Positions 23,156-31,663 of a stretch of DNA of 38,926 bases are shown here, piece by piece. A program made the translations under genes and the position numbers. Source of the DNA: an uncultured Dysosmobacter sp. (lineage in GTDB: Bacteria > Bacillota > Clostridia > Oscillospirales > Oscillospiraceae); assembly GCA_934636905.1 (NCBI GenBank), contig CAKUBJ010000018.1:1-38926 (forward strand). Direction: 5' to 3'. The notes under the pieces are model-generated. The model had not been told where the DNA came from. It ran no database searches and worked only from the letters and a program-made list of their open reading frames with translations. Positions within the stretch are counted from its first letter, which is position 1; every line of letters begins with the position of its first letter.

Positions 23156-26100
23156 TTACATGAGGTTGAACAGGATTTTGGCCATCTGACCCCGGGTGAT
23201 GTTGCTGTGAGGCTTGAAGCTGCCGTCGCTGTAGCCGTTAATGACCCCCTGTCCCACCATTACGCGGATGTAATAGGAGGCATAGGCCGGGATGGCAGCG
23301 CTGTCGGTAAAGGTCAGTTCCGCCGGAGCGTACCCCTTTGCCTGGGTGCGGCCAATCATGGCGGCGGCCTGTGCCCGGGTCAGGGCGCCGTCGGGATTGA
23401 AGTACAGCTTCCCGTTTTTCTCGGAGCCGGTGATGATGCCCTCACTGTACAGCGCCTTTGCGGCGGGAATCGCATATTCCGGAATGCTGCCTGCGTCGGC
23501 AAAGGGCAGGGACACGGACGCATAGCGGCTTTCATCCAGTTTCAGATAGCGGTAGAGCATCACGGCAAACTGGACGCGGCTGATGTTCTGGTTGGGGCGG
23601 AAGGTGCCGTCGCTGTAGCCGGTGGTGATGCCGGCGTTGTACAGGAAGTCCACATAGGGAGCCCCCCAGTAGTCGTCAATGTCGTTGAACCGGTGCCCCA
23701 CGTTGTAGGAGTTAATGTCCACGCTGGCCCGGCCGATGTTGCCGGAGGCATCCGCAGCGGTCACGGTAATCCGTGCAGCCTCCTGCGCTTCGCCGGGAGC
23801 GGGAAGGGTGTACCGGAAGGTGCCGGCTGCGGTGTCGTAATTCTCCGGTGTCCGGACGCTGCCGTTTTCCGTCAGCGTGACGGAGGAGGCGGGAAGCACA
23901 CCGTCCACCGCGTCATAAACCCGGATGTTCACCGCCCATGCCTCCGTGTCCAGTTCGGCAGTCACCACCGGAGGCGTGTTGTCCACCGTGCCGGGGAAGG
24001 CGGCGGTAAGCTGGTCGATATAGACCGTGCCGGTGCGGGGAGTGTCGGCGTAGACCATGCCGGTATCCGTGTTCTGATAGGGTGCCCGCACCATCAGCCC
24101 CTCCACGGAGAAGGCACCGCCGGTGCTGACGCTGACCTGCTTCCAGCCGGTGAAGTCCAGCGCGGTGATGTCCAGAGGCAGGTGCCCCTTGGTGCCGTTA
24201 TTGTACAGCAGGGTCAGGGTATTGCCGGAGCCGTCGCCGTAAACCCAGAGGTTCAGGGCGGTGTAGGCGCCGTCCACCGCCGTGGAGGAGGCCGCCCGCC
24301 ACTCGGCGGTGTAGTCTCCGGAGCCGAACTCGTTGACGGTGTTCAAATCATAGTCAATCTTCAGGGAGCCTTTCCCCAGCGCCACCGTGTCGGCGGTGTG
24401 GTTCAGGCTGATGTCCATGCCGCTGCCGGCGCCCCGGAAGATGGAGGTGGTGCCCTCAAAGTTCTCCACGGTTTTCAGCGGCAGGGTGGAAACCGTCACC
24501 GGGATGCTGACCCGTCTGTCCCCGGCCATGGCGGTGATGGTGCCGGAGCCGGGCTGGCTGGCGATAAACGTCCAGCCGTCCATGGAGCCGCAGCTGCCCT
24601 CGAAACTCCATGTCACGGCGCTGCCGTCATTCCACAGCACCATATGGTTCCAGACGGCCTCCGCGCTGAGATTTACGGTGGAGCCGGGCGTCAGGGTCAG
24701 CGCCGTCAGGGCGGTATTCCCGTTTTTGATGGTCAGGGAGTCCGGCGTGCGGATGGCGTGCACTTCCGTGCTGCCTCTGGCGCCCCGCCCGCTGGCGGTT
24801 ACGGTGATATCACCGCCTCCCGCCGGTGTCGTCAGCAGAGAGCGGCCCCCCTGCTCCGTAATGCTGCCGCCGCTGGCGGAAAGGTCATAATCCGCATCCA
24901 TGGGGATGTAGTTGGTGTCCACGCCGGAAACCGTCAGGGGCACGGTGCTGCCTGCCAGCACATAGTCTCCGGAAGCGCTGACATAGAAGTGATCCAGCCG
25001 TCCGCTGGAGCGGTTGGAAGCCACCAGGAAAATCTGGTTGGTGACCTTGCGGCCGGTTTCGGAGGGGGTGTTGATGATGGCGGCGTCGGTGGAGTCCGGG
25101 GTGGTCACCGCCAGATTGGTGGAGCCGCCGCCGTCCAGACAGAGCACCGTCTCACAGCCCAGTTCCATCAGCCGCTCCCCCACCTGCGTCAGGGACGCAC
25201 CGATGGAGTGGCCGGTTTTGCGGCCGTCTACGGTGTAGAAAATCAGCGTGCCGTCGGCCTTCTGCCCCACGGCCGTCCGGGGATTCACCCCGGCGGCAAG
25301 GCCGGAGGTCACCGCGCCGTCCTGTACCAGACAGTACAGGGCGCCCACCGCGTATTCCACGTCCTCCCAGCCGTCATTGCCGGAGACGGTGAGGGTAATC
25401 TCGCTGCCCTCCTGCATATTCCGCAGGGCGGCGGTATAGTAGGTGTCCGCCTGGGCGTTGGCGGAGAGTACAAACTCCTCCGGCTGGATGGAGGACACGG
25501 CAGTCTCCTCCACCCGCTCCACCCGGGCGGTGACGGTGGAGCCGATGGCCAGTTCCCCCCGCTCCACGGTGCAGACCACGTTGATGCCGCTTTCCGTTGT
25601 GCCGGTAGTGTGTCTGGCATTGAAATCGTAAGTGTACAGATAGATGCCGCTGTTGGTTCGGGTCTTGTTCACCGCCGCCACCGGCCGAACCAGTTTCACA
25701 CCGCCGCCGAAGCCGTCGTCCACGGCGTACCCCAGGTCAGCCTCCACCCTGATGCCGGGCTTCCCCAGCACGGCGGTGCCGTCGTCCCGGAAGCCGATGG
25801 CGTAATAGCCTGCGTCACTGCTGCGGAGGATTCCCTCCGTCACCACCAGCCCGATGGGCAGCCCGGTGGATACGTTGTAAAAATCCCCGTTGATGCCGGC
25901 CACCACCCGGTAACCGTCCTCCTCCAGGGCGGCGGCCATGTCCGCCACGCTGGCGCGGTCTGTCAGCACGTCCCCGTAGGTCACCATGGGGGTTACGGAG
26001 CGGTTAGGCTCGTATGTAACGAAGTTCTCCGTGCGTCGATCGGAATAGGCCGTGCTCCAGAATACGTTGGTGGACAGCCGGGTTTCCTCATGGAGCACGG

Positions 26101-26218
26101 TATCTCTGGCGGAAAGGTCTTCTCCCATGGCTTCCGATGCGGCGGCAGGCTGCGCCAGCGCCCCCAGCAGTCCAAGGGAAAGCAGCAGGGATGTAAGTCT
26201 GCGGATGCGGGATTTCAT
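23156..26218 (-). CDS. Secreted phosphodiester glycosidase-domain protein with three SLH repeats
   Basis: This 1020-residue exported protein begins with signal peptide MKSRIRRLTSLLLSLGLLGA...AAASEA. Residues ~90-400 form a NAGPA-type (phosphodiester glycosidase, formerly DUF2233) domain: VAGINGDFYNVSTGLPIGLV, FYTVDGRKTG and CLDGGGSTNLAV are its conserved motifs. Ig-like segments and a galactose-binding-like beta-sandwich (~590-745) follow, then another Ig-like domain, and three SLH repeats (~843-1020) such as AGITTGYSDGTFRP and GVINGYSDGSFKPHSN that bind wall-linked polysaccharide. In human cells the family uncovers GlcNAc-phosphodiesters; bacterial members probably process wall or teichoic-type polymers. 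The substrate here is not known. Its promoter is at 26282-26310. Confidence 0.9.
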   Translation of the reverse strand: MKSRIRRLTSLLLSLGLLGALAQPAAASEAMGEDLSARDTVLHEETRLSTNVFWSTAYSDRRTENFVTYEPNRSVTPMVTYGDVLTDRASVADMAAALEEDGYRVVAGINGDFYNVSTGLPIGLVVTEGILRSSDAGYYAIGFRDDGTAVLGKPGIRVEADLGYAVDDGFGGGVKLVRPVAAVNKTRTNSGIYLYTYDFNARHTTGTTESGINVVCTVERGELAIGSTVTARVERVEETAVSSIQPEEFVLSANAQADTYYTAALRNMQEGSEITLTVSGNDGWEDVEYAVGALYCLVQDGAVTSGLAAGVNPRTAVGQKADGTLIFYTVDGRKTGHSIGASLTQVGERLMELGCETVLCLDGGGSTNLAVTTPDSTDAAIINTPSETGRKVTNQIFLVASNRSSGRLDHFYVSASGDYVLAGSTVPLTVSGVDTNYIPMDADYDLSASGGSITEQGGRSLLTTPAGGGDITVTASGRGARGSTEVHAIRTPDSLTIKNGNTALTALTLTPGSTVNLSAEAVWNHMVLWNDGSAVTWSFEGSCGSMDGWTFIASQPGSGTITAMAGDRRVSIPVTVSTLPLKTVENFEGTTSIFRGAGSGMDISLNHTADTVALGKGSLKIDYDLNTVNEFGSGDYTAEWRAASSTAVDGAYTALNLWVYGDGSGNTLTLLYNNGTKGHLPLDITALDFTGWKQVSVSTGGAFSVEGLMVRAPYQNTDTGMVYADTPRTGTVYIDQLTAAFPGTVDNTPPVVTAELDTEAWAVNIRVYDAVDGVLPASSVTLTENGSVRTPENYDTAAGTFRYTLPAPGEAQEAARITVTAADASGNIGRASVDINSYNVGHRFNDIDDYWGAPYVDFLYNAGITTGYSDGTFRPNQNISRVQFAVMLYRYLKLDESRYASVSLPFADAGSIPEYAIPAAKALYSEGIITGSEKNGKLYFNPDGALTRAQAAAMIGRTQAKGYAPAELTFTDSAAIPAYASYYIRVMVGQGVINGYSDGSFKPHSNITRGQMAKILFNLM

Positions 26219-26281
26219 AGATACCTCCTGTACATGGCAGGCCCGGCAGACACCGGGCGGGTCAGTCTACATAACACCATC

Positions 26282-26310
26282 AGCATAGCACAAACCGGAG
26301 GGGAAGTAAA
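26282..26310 (-). promoter_or_regulatory. Promoter of the surface glycosidase gene
   Basis: Minus strand TTTACT (26305-26310), a 17-bp spacer and an extended -10 TGCTATGCT (TATGCT at 26282-26287). The leader is about 60 nt, with AGGAGGTATCT before the start codon. Confidence 0.6.
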
Positions 26311-26358
26311 TGAATAAACTGTTACAAAACAGGAAGACCCTTCCGAAATCCGAAAATA

Positions 26359-26381
26359 GGGGATGCCCTGTGGGCATCCCC
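26359..26381 (-). terminator. Terminator of the phage-like gene pair
   Basis: Perfect 10-bp stem GGGGATGCCC/GGGCATCCCC with a 3-nt loop, followed on the minus strand by TATTTTCGG. Confidence 0.65.
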
Positions 26382-26398
26382 CCGAGACTGTCAATAAA

Positions 26399-26490
26399 CT
26401 GTGAGTTTTCCGCGTGGTAAGGAAGCGCATCCGCCAGCGGCTCTGCCGCCAACGGATGCCGCGTCCCCCCTGCGGGTAAAGAGTGTGTGC
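26399..26490 (+). repeat. GC-rich mosaic repeat, copy 2
   Basis: The stretch begins GTGAGTTTTCC-GCG-TGGTAAGG and continues with CAGCGGCTCTGCCGCC, ACGGATGCCGCGT and CCCCCTGCGGGTAAAG. It matches copy 1 (1541-1700, minus strand) over this half and shares the GAGTTTTCC...GGTAAGG start with copy 3 (33931). The remaining gap between the terminator and the small phage-like gene has no gene. Confidence 0.65.
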
Positions 26491-26523
26491 CGACAGTGCC
26501 TGTCCGGCGCAGACGCACTCCTT

Positions 26524-26742
26524 CTACACTTTGCTTTCCAAATCCCCGATCCGGTGGTTGATGACCTTGATCTGCTCCTCCACCACCGGCATCCGCCGGG
26601 CAAAGTGGTTGTGCTCCCGCACCTCCCGGGTCAGTTCGTCCAGCTTCGCCTCCGTAACCGCCTGGGTTCTGCCGTTGGCAATCAGCACCCCCAGCAGGGT
26701 CATTCCCCCGGTAATCAGTGCGCAGATAATGGTTTCCGTCAT
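26524..26742 (-). CDS. Small phage-type membrane/coiled-coil protein
   Basis: The 72-residue protein has an N-terminal transmembrane helix, TETIICALITGGMTLLGVLI, followed by a charged helix, TEAKLDELTREVREHNHFAR, and VVEEQIKVINHRIGDL. This layout (short membrane anchor plus coiled coil) is that of the hemolysin XhlA-like or holin-accessory proteins that follow tail fibre genes in Firmicutes prophages. It sits directly downstream of the tail-like dockerin protein in the same direction, as in phage lysis cassettes, but no holin or lysin gene follows. GGAGAAAAGCT precedes the ATG. Function is inferred from resemblance and position. Confidence 0.7.
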   Translation of the reverse strand: MTETIICALITGGMTLLGVLIANGRTQAVTEAKLDELTREVREHNHFARRMPVVEEQIKVINHRIGDLESKV

Positions 26743-26830
26743 AGCTTTTCTCCTTCATGCAGTCTAAGGGGGTTCCCAGCTTCAGACCGCAGGGGCGGCG
26801 TCCTGTCAGCCGGACAGGACGCTCTCCGCC

Positions 26831-28135
26831 TTACGTCTCCTCACTGTTGACCTTTTCCATAATCGCCATGGTGTCCCGGGCATTGACAAGGCCGTCACCG
26901 TTGTAGTCCGCCCGGGCAATGGCGGCTTCGCTCAGTGTCAGTTCCGACCGGGTATATGCCCGAATCATATAGGCGTCAATCTTGTCCACCAGCCCGTCGC
27001 CGTTGACGTCTCCCACCGCCGGCATCACCTCGGCCTGATACCGCTTCATGGCAATGGGGGCGGTGACGGTGCCTGCCGCGTATTCCTCCGGCGACCACGC
27101 GGCGTAGTCCGCCCGAAGCACAAGGGCTGCGTCGCCGCCGCCCGTCACATCCATGCGGGAGAAGTATCCCCGCAGGGGGCTGGCGGACGTTCCGGACAGC
27201 CGGTAGATTTTCGTTCCGTAAATCAGCTGGATGTCGCTGCCGTCACTTAGGTGCGCCGCGTCCTGGGTGTCCGCCGCCACGGTGCATTCCTGATCCCGAT
27301 ACGCCATGAGGTTTCCCTGCGTGTCCGCCTTGGCATAGATTCTGAACACGGGGAGAAAGCCCGAAAGATTGCTGCCGTCAGCCCCCTTGGGGATTCCCAG
27401 ATTCAGCAGCGGCTCCTCCGGTGTCCCGCCGATGCTGGCCGTGGCATCGCTGCCGGCTTCCAGTGTCGTCACGGTGCCGATTTGGATGTGGGGCGTCACG
27501 CCGTCTTTTCCCGCTGCGCCGGGCGCCCCCTGTGCGCCCTTCTCTCCCTGCGCACCTTTGAGTTCCTCCAGTGCAATCAGGTCTTCCCAGCTTTCGCCGC
27601 CGTCGGTACTATAGCGGATTTTGCCCTCCGTCACCGCCATGGACACCCCGCCTGTGCCGCCTCCGCCGGATTTTGCCGCCTCGTTAATCGCCGCCACCAG
27701 ACTGTCTTTCGCCTTTGTCGTCAGGTCCCTCAGGTCACCTATCTGCGCCTGCACGGCAAGGAACCACGCCTTTGCCGGCTCCTCCGGCGGCTCTGCCGTC
27801 CCGCTGCCGCTGACGGATTCCGACACCCAGGTATCCCATGTGCGGGATTTCGCCGTTGTACCGTTGACGGTGTAGGTCAGTTCGCAGCTGCCGGTTCCGG
27901 CTCTGGCCGTATCGGCGGCGCTTACCTCCCATACCACATTCCCGCCGCTTACGGTAACATTCACCGGGTAAGCCGCCCCATCGCCGCAGCGCCTGACGGT
28001 CAGGGTAAACGTCCCCCCGCCGTACAGCGCCGCATACTCTGCGGCAATTCCCCGCCATACCACCTGCGCCGCGTGGTTCTCTCCCTGCTTCCCCAGCTGG
28101 ATGCGCATATAGGGTTTTACGATAATTGTTCTCAT
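26831..28135 (-). CDS. Phage tail-like protein: BppU-type N-terminus, collagen-like stretch, dockerin end
   Basis: This 434-residue protein starts at ATG 28135 (GGTGGAGC before it): MRTIIVKPYMRIQLGKQGEN. Residues 1-110 resemble the Ig-like N-terminal domain of phage baseplate/tail protein BppU, with VVWEVSAADTARAGTGSCEL. A helical linker and a Gly-rich segment lead to collagen-like GXX repeats (GAQGEKGAQGAPGAAGKDG). After a beta-rich region come two F-hand calcium-binding repeats of a type I dockerin, GDVNGDGLVDKIDAYMI and ADYNGDGLVNARDTMAIM, at the C-terminus. Dockerins dock to cohesins on scaffoldins or cell surfaces, an unusual end for a tail protein. No capsid, portal or tape-measure genes are nearby, so this is a remnant or domesticated module. 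Confidence 0.75.
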   Translation of the reverse strand: MRTIIVKPYMRIQLGKQGENHAAQVVWRGIAAEYAALYGGGTFTLTVRRCGDGAAYPVNVTVSGGNVVWEVSAADTARAGTGSCELTYTVNGTTAKSRTWDTWVSESVSGSGTAEPPEEPAKAWFLAVQAQIGDLRDLTTKAKDSLVAAINEAAKSGGGGTGGVSMAVTEGKIRYSTDGGESWEDLIALEELKGAQGEKGAQGAPGAAGKDGVTPHIQIGTVTTLEAGSDATASIGGTPEEPLLNLGIPKGADGSNLSGFLPVFRIYAKADTQGNLMAYRDQECTVAADTQDAAHLSDGSDIQLIYGTKIYRLSGTSASPLRGYFSRMDVTGGGDAALVLRADYAAWSPEEYAAGTVTAPIAMKRYQAEVMPAVGDVNGDGLVDKIDAYMIRAYTRSELTLSEAAIARADYNGDGLVNARDTMAIMEKVNSEET

Positions 28136-28211
28136 GCTCCACCTCTCCTCACGTCTTTTGGGGTTCACCCCCTGTCGCCCATGCCCGGAAACGTGCATGG
28201 TTCGGTGCAGC

Positions 28212-28283
28212 AAAAATACCGCTCCGGCACCTTCGGTGCGGAGCGGTATGCAGCAGACGGCGGAGGTCAGAGCCTCCGCCGTC
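28212..28283 (-). terminator. Terminator pair after the yfbR-like gene
   Basis: Hairpin 1: GACGGCGGAGG/CCTCCGCCGTC (28256-28283). Hairpin 2: ATACCGCTCCG/CGGAGCGGTAT (28216-28249), followed on the minus strand by TTTTTG (28211-28216). The second is a textbook intrinsic terminator. Confidence 0.75.
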
Positions 28284-28302
28284 CATCTGTGGTTTTCACC
28301 CA

Positions 28303-28875
28303 TTATTTCAATTCGTCCAGCGTCAGGGAAAAGCTGGGCATAAAGGTTTCCAGAAAGTATGCCACCTCCGGCAGGCCATAACTCTCCAGCGCCGCCCGGG
28401 TCTGGGCGGCGGCCTCCCGGAACTCGTTGTTCCCGGCCTTCAGTTCCTCCACGCACTTGATATAGGCGGACAGCTTGTCCGCCGCCTTCACCAGTTCCTC
28501 CGTTTCCCCGTCAGGATGCAGAAGCGGCGCGTAGACCGGCCAAAATTCCTCCGGCAGCATATGCAGCAGCTTTGCCTCCGCCACCGCCTCCACGTCCTTG
28601 TAGGCCTTTCGGATGGCGGGGTTGTCGTACTTGATGGGGGTGGGCATATCGCCGGTGAGAATCTCCCCGGCGTCGTGATACAGCGCCGCTGCCGCCACGG
28701 CGCCGGCATCCACGCTGCCGCCGAACTTCTCGTTGCGGATGACTGCCAGCGCATGAGCCAGCACCGCCGCCTGATGGCTGTGCTCCTGCACGTTTTCCGG
28801 CGCCGTGTTCCGCATCAGCGCCCAGCGCTGGATAAACCGCATCCGGGATATATAGGCAAAAAAGTGGCTTTTCAT
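28303..28875 (-). CDS. HD-domain 5'-deoxynucleotidase, YfbR-like
   Basis: The 190-residue HD hydrolase has the metal-ligand pattern EHSHQAA (His32/His34) and YHDAGEILTGDMPTP (His67, Asp68), with later KAADKLSAYIKCVEEL carrying the final Asp. These match YfbR, a 5'-nucleotidase acting on deoxyribonucleoside monophosphates in nucleotide salvage. The start MKSHFFAYISRMRFIQRWALMRN is also YfbR-like. Its ATG overlaps the mtaB stop by four bases (ATGA), so translation is coupled to mtaB. It is followed by a terminator. The exact substrate preference is inferred. Confidence 0.88.
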   Translation of the reverse strand: MKSHFFAYISRMRFIQRWALMRNTAPENVQEHSHQAAVLAHALAVIRNEKFGGSVDAGAVAAAALYHDAGEILTGDMPTPIKYDNPAIRKAYKDVEAVAEAKLLHMLPEEFWPVYAPLLHPDGETEELVKAADKLSAYIKCVEELKAGNNEFREAAAQTRAALESYGLPEVAYFLETFMPSFSLTLDELK

Positions 28876-30167
28876 TCCTGCTCCTCCTGAATTTTCCCCA
28901 ACAGGGCATCCCCCTCCACAGCGGTAATCGTCACGTTCAGCAGCCGGTTGTGGAGGTTCTCCCCCTCTGCCAGCACCTCCATGTAGTTGGGGGCGTGGCC
29001 GGAGAATTTTCCGTTTTTCGGCTGCTCAAACAGCACGGGATACGTCATCCCCACGCAGCCTTCCAGATAGGCCCGGTGCATCTCCTCCGCTGCGGCGGCC
29101 GCCCGGCGTGCCCGTTCCTCCTTGATGGTTTTGGGAATCTGCTTCATCTCCGCCGCCGGGGTGCCGGGGCGGACGGAGTAGGGGAAAATGTGCATCCGGG
29201 CAAAGCCGCATCTGCGGATGAAGGCCAGCGTCCGGTCAAATTCCTCCTCCGTTTCCTCCGGGAAGCCCACAATAAGGTCCGTGGTGACGGCCGGCCGGTC
29301 AAACCAGCGGTTCAGCAGTTCCACGGATTCCAGATACCGGGCGGTGTCATACTTCCGGTTCATGCGCTTCAGCGTCTCGTCGCACCCGCTCTGCATGGAC
29401 AGATGGAACTGGGGGCAGAGGTTGTCCAGCGCCGCCGCCCGGCGGCAGAAGTCCTCCGTCACCGTTCTTGGCTCCAGACTGCCCAGCCGGATGCGCACAT
29501 CCGGCGCTGCGGCGGACAGGGCTTCCAGCAGGTCGATGAGGGTTTTCCCGTTTTTCAGGTCATGTCCCCAGGAGGAGATTTCAATGCCCGTCAGCACGAT
29601 TTCCCGGTACCCTTCCGCCGCCAGCTGCGCCGTCTGCTCCACCGCCTGTCCCATCGGCAGGGAGCGCACCGGCCCCCGGGCGTAAGGAATGATGCAGTAG
29701 GAGCAGAAATTCACGCAGCCGTCCTCGATTTTCAGCATGGCCCGGGTGCGGCCCTCCATGCCTCCGGCAGGCAGCACCTCAAAGGTACGGCGCTCAAAGG
29801 ATTTGTCAATGGCCTCCAGATTCCGTTTCCCGGCGGTGGCCTCCTCCAGCAGGGTGACAAACCCCTCCCGGTCACCGGTGCCGGCAATGAGATCCACCTT
29901 CAGCTTCCGTACGTCCTCGGGATGGGTCTGGGGGTAGCAGCCGCACACCGCCACCACCGCCGCCGGGTGCTGCTTCCGGATCCGGTGGATCACCTGCCGG
30001 GACTTCTGGTCACTGACGGCGGTGACGGAGCAGGTGTTCACCACATAGGCGTCGGCCTCTTCGGAAAAATCCACCACCTGATGTCCCCGCTCCCGGAGGG
30101 TCTGCTCCATTGCCTGCGTTTCATATTGATTCACCTTGCAGCCCAGGGTGTAAATGGCAGCTTTCAT
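28872..30167 (-). CDS. mtaB: tRNA t6A37 methylthiotransferase MtaB
   Basis: This 431-residue radical-SAM enzyme adds a methylthio group to t6A37 in tRNAs reading ANN codons, giving ms2t6A. The N-terminal UPF0004 cluster cysteines (Cys10 in YTLGCKVNQYE, Cys46 in NTCSVTA, Cys75/77 region), the radical-SAM CxxxCxxC in GCVNFCSYCIIPYARG (Cys151/155/158) and a C-terminal TRAM domain are all present. The YTLGCKVNQYET start and the IPYARG motif separate MtaB from MiaB and RimO. The ATG at 30167 follows CAAGGAGAACTT. It overlaps the downstream YfbR-like gene by 4 bp and is divergent from the cysteine desulfurase gene. Confidence 0.94.
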   Translation of the reverse strand: MKAAIYTLGCKVNQYETQAMEQTLRERGHQVVDFSEEADAYVVNTCSVTAVSDQKSRQVIHRIRKQHPAAVVAVCGCYPQTHPEDVRKLKVDLIAGTGDREGFVTLLEEATAGKRNLEAIDKSFERRTFEVLPAGGMEGRTRAMLKIEDGCVNFCSYCIIPYARGPVRSLPMGQAVEQTAQLAAEGYREIVLTGIEISSWGHDLKNGKTLIDLLEALSAAAPDVRIRLGSLEPRTVTEDFCRRAAALDNLCPQFHLSMQSGCDETLKRMNRKYDTARYLESVELLNRWFDRPAVTTDLIVGFPEETEEEFDRTLAFIRRCGFARMHIFPYSVRPGTPAAEMKQIPKTIKEERARRAAAAAEEMHRAYLEGCVGMTYPVLFEQPKNGKFSGHAPNYMEVLAEGENLHNRLLNVTITAVEGDALLGKIQEEQE

Positions 30168-30176
30168 AAGTTCTCC

Positions 30177-30223
30177 TTGCGTTTTTGCAAACTTGCTTAT
30201 ATAATGAATAATTACGCTGTTAA
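30177..30223. promoter_or_regulatory. Overlapping divergent promoters, mtaB and cysteine desulfurase
   Basis: Rightward: TTGCGT (30177-30182), a 17-bp spacer and a perfect TATAAT (30200-30205), leading to an approx. 109-nt leader before the desulfurase gene. Leftward: TTAACA (30218-30223), a 16-bp spacer and TATAAG (30196-30201). The two -10 boxes overlap, so the promoters should compete. Confidence 0.6.
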
Positions 30224-30320
30224 GCGCAGTTTTTGCGGACTGTCCCCGGCTTTTCCCCAGAACCGTCCGTTTTTCTCTTAATTATACGTTGATTTTCCCG
30301 GATGGGCAAGAGGAGGTTTT

Positions 30321-31454
30321 ATGATTTATCTGGATCACGCCGCCACCACGCCGGTACCCCGCGCCGTGGCGGACGCCATGTACGCCGTGCTGACGGAGCA
30401 GTTCGGCAATCCCAGCGCCCAGTACCCCATGGGACAGGAGATGCACCGGCAGGTGGAGGCATGGCGGGCCGTTATTGCCAAAGCCGTGGGCTGTGAGCCG
30501 AAGCGGCTGTTTTTCACCTCCTGCGGCACCGAGGGGGACAACTGGGCCATCCGGGCCGCCTGCTGGCAGAACCGCCATGTGGGGCGCCACATCGTCACCA
30601 CCGCCGTGGAGCACCACGCCGTACTGAACTGCTGCCGCCAGCTGGAGCAGGAGGGCTGGGAGGTCACAAAAATCCTGCCGGACGGAAACGGTGACATCTC
30701 CGCCGAAGCGGTGCTCGCCGCCGTGCGGCCGGACACGGCGCTGGTGTCCGTGATGATGGTGAATAACGAGTTGGGAAACCTCTATCCCATTGCGGACATT
30801 GCCCGGGGGCTGAAGGCCGTCAATGACAAAACCCTGCTCCACACCGACGCGGTGCAGGGCTTTTTGAAGGTGCCCTTCTCCGCCGGAACCCTGGGGGCGG
30901 ATTTCATCACCCTCTCCGGTCACAAAATCGGCGCCCCCAAGGGCATCGGGGCGCTGTACATCGGCCCCCGGGTGCGGAATCCCCGTCCCCTGCTGGCCGG
31001 CGGCGGACAGGAGCAGGGTCTGCGTTCCGGCACGGAGGCCACTGCCCAAATTGCCGGCTTTGCCAAGGCCGTGGAACTGCGGCAGGAGGGACTGGAAGAA
31101 AAGCTGCGGCACATGGCAGAGGTCAAGGCCTACGCCGTGGAAAAACTCCGCGCCATCCCGGATCTGCAAATCATCGGGGACGGGCAGGCCCCCCATGTGC
31201 TGTCGGTTTCCATGGCGGGCTGGCCCAGCCAGAACGTGGTGACGGATCTGGGCAGTCAGGGCATCTGCATCTCCGCCGGCTCCGCCTGCCATCAGGGAAA
31301 GTCCAGTCAGGTGGTGGCCGCCCTGAAACTGCCCCGCCGGGTGGCCGCCGGGGTTATCCGGCTGAGTTTCGGACCGGAAACCACCTTTGCGGAAATCGAC
31401 GCCTGCGCCGAGGCGCTGCGGAATCACCATGACCGCCGGATGCCCATGCTGTAA
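30321..31454 (+). CDS. Cysteine desulfurase, NifS/IscS-type
   Basis: The 377-residue PLP enzyme begins MIYLDHAATTPVPRAVADAM, the family hallmark. It has the PLP-binding Lys in TLSGHKIGAPKGIGALY, the cofactor His region AVEHHAVLNCC and the active-site Cys in SAGSACHQGKSS, which forms a persulfide. It moves sulfur from cysteine to Fe-S cluster or thiolated tRNA assembly. No IscU or ThiI-like partner lies alongside. MtaB, divergent here, itself needs Fe-S clusters, but that link is only suggestive. The ATG at 30321 follows AGAGGAGGTTTT. A long leader precedes it. Confidence 0.92.
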   Translation: MIYLDHAATTPVPRAVADAMYAVLTEQFGNPSAQYPMGQEMHRQVEAWRAVIAKAVGCEPKRLFFTSCGTEGDNWAIRAACWQNRHVGRHIVTTAVEHHAVLNCCRQLEQEGWEVTKILPDGNGDISAEAVLAAVRPDTALVSVMMVNNELGNLYPIADIARGLKAVNDKTLLHTDAVQGFLKVPFSAGTLGADFITLSGHKIGAPKGIGALYIGPRVRNPRPLLAGGGQEQGLRSGTEATAQIAGFAKAVELRQEGLEEKLRHMAEVKAYAVEKLRAIPDLQIIGDGQAPHVLSVSMAGWPSQNVVTDLGSQGICISAGSACHQGKSSQVVAALKLPRRVAAGVIRLSFGPETTFAEIDACAEALRNHHDRRMPML

Positions 31455-31458
31455 AATG

Positions 31459-31625
31459 TCAAGGGGGAGCAGGCTCCCCCTTGAGAATCCCCCACACGGT
31501 TCACTGCTATGCAGAAGGTGAATTGCCGCAAGGCGGCAAGAGAAGCCCCTCTGGAGGGCTCGCTACGCTCGCACACTTGTGAACCGCAAAGTATGTTTTG
31601 TCAGGTACATGCCCTGACAAAACAT
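31459..31625. repeat. Multi-stem palindromic segment before the MATE gene
   Basis: The 209-bp gap contains a 12-bp stem TCAAGGGGGAGC/GCTCCCCCTTGA (31459-31484), probably the desulfurase terminator; an enclosing stem CGGTTCAC/GTGAACCG (31497-31586) with inner stems TTGCCGC/GCGGCAA (31523-31539) and AGCCC/GGGCT (31544-31560); and a 13-bp stem ATGTTTTGTCAGG/CCTGACAAAACAT (31593-31625). No gene or clear promoter is visible. Confidence 0.6.
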
Positions 31626-31663
31626 GGATTCCATTTATTATTTTAGATAGGGAATTTTGTTTT

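Noticed and set aside
26524..28135. A resident prophage
   Set aside because: Only a tail-like and a small membrane gene are present; no capsid, terminase, integrase or lysin genes are nearby, so a complete prophage is not supported.
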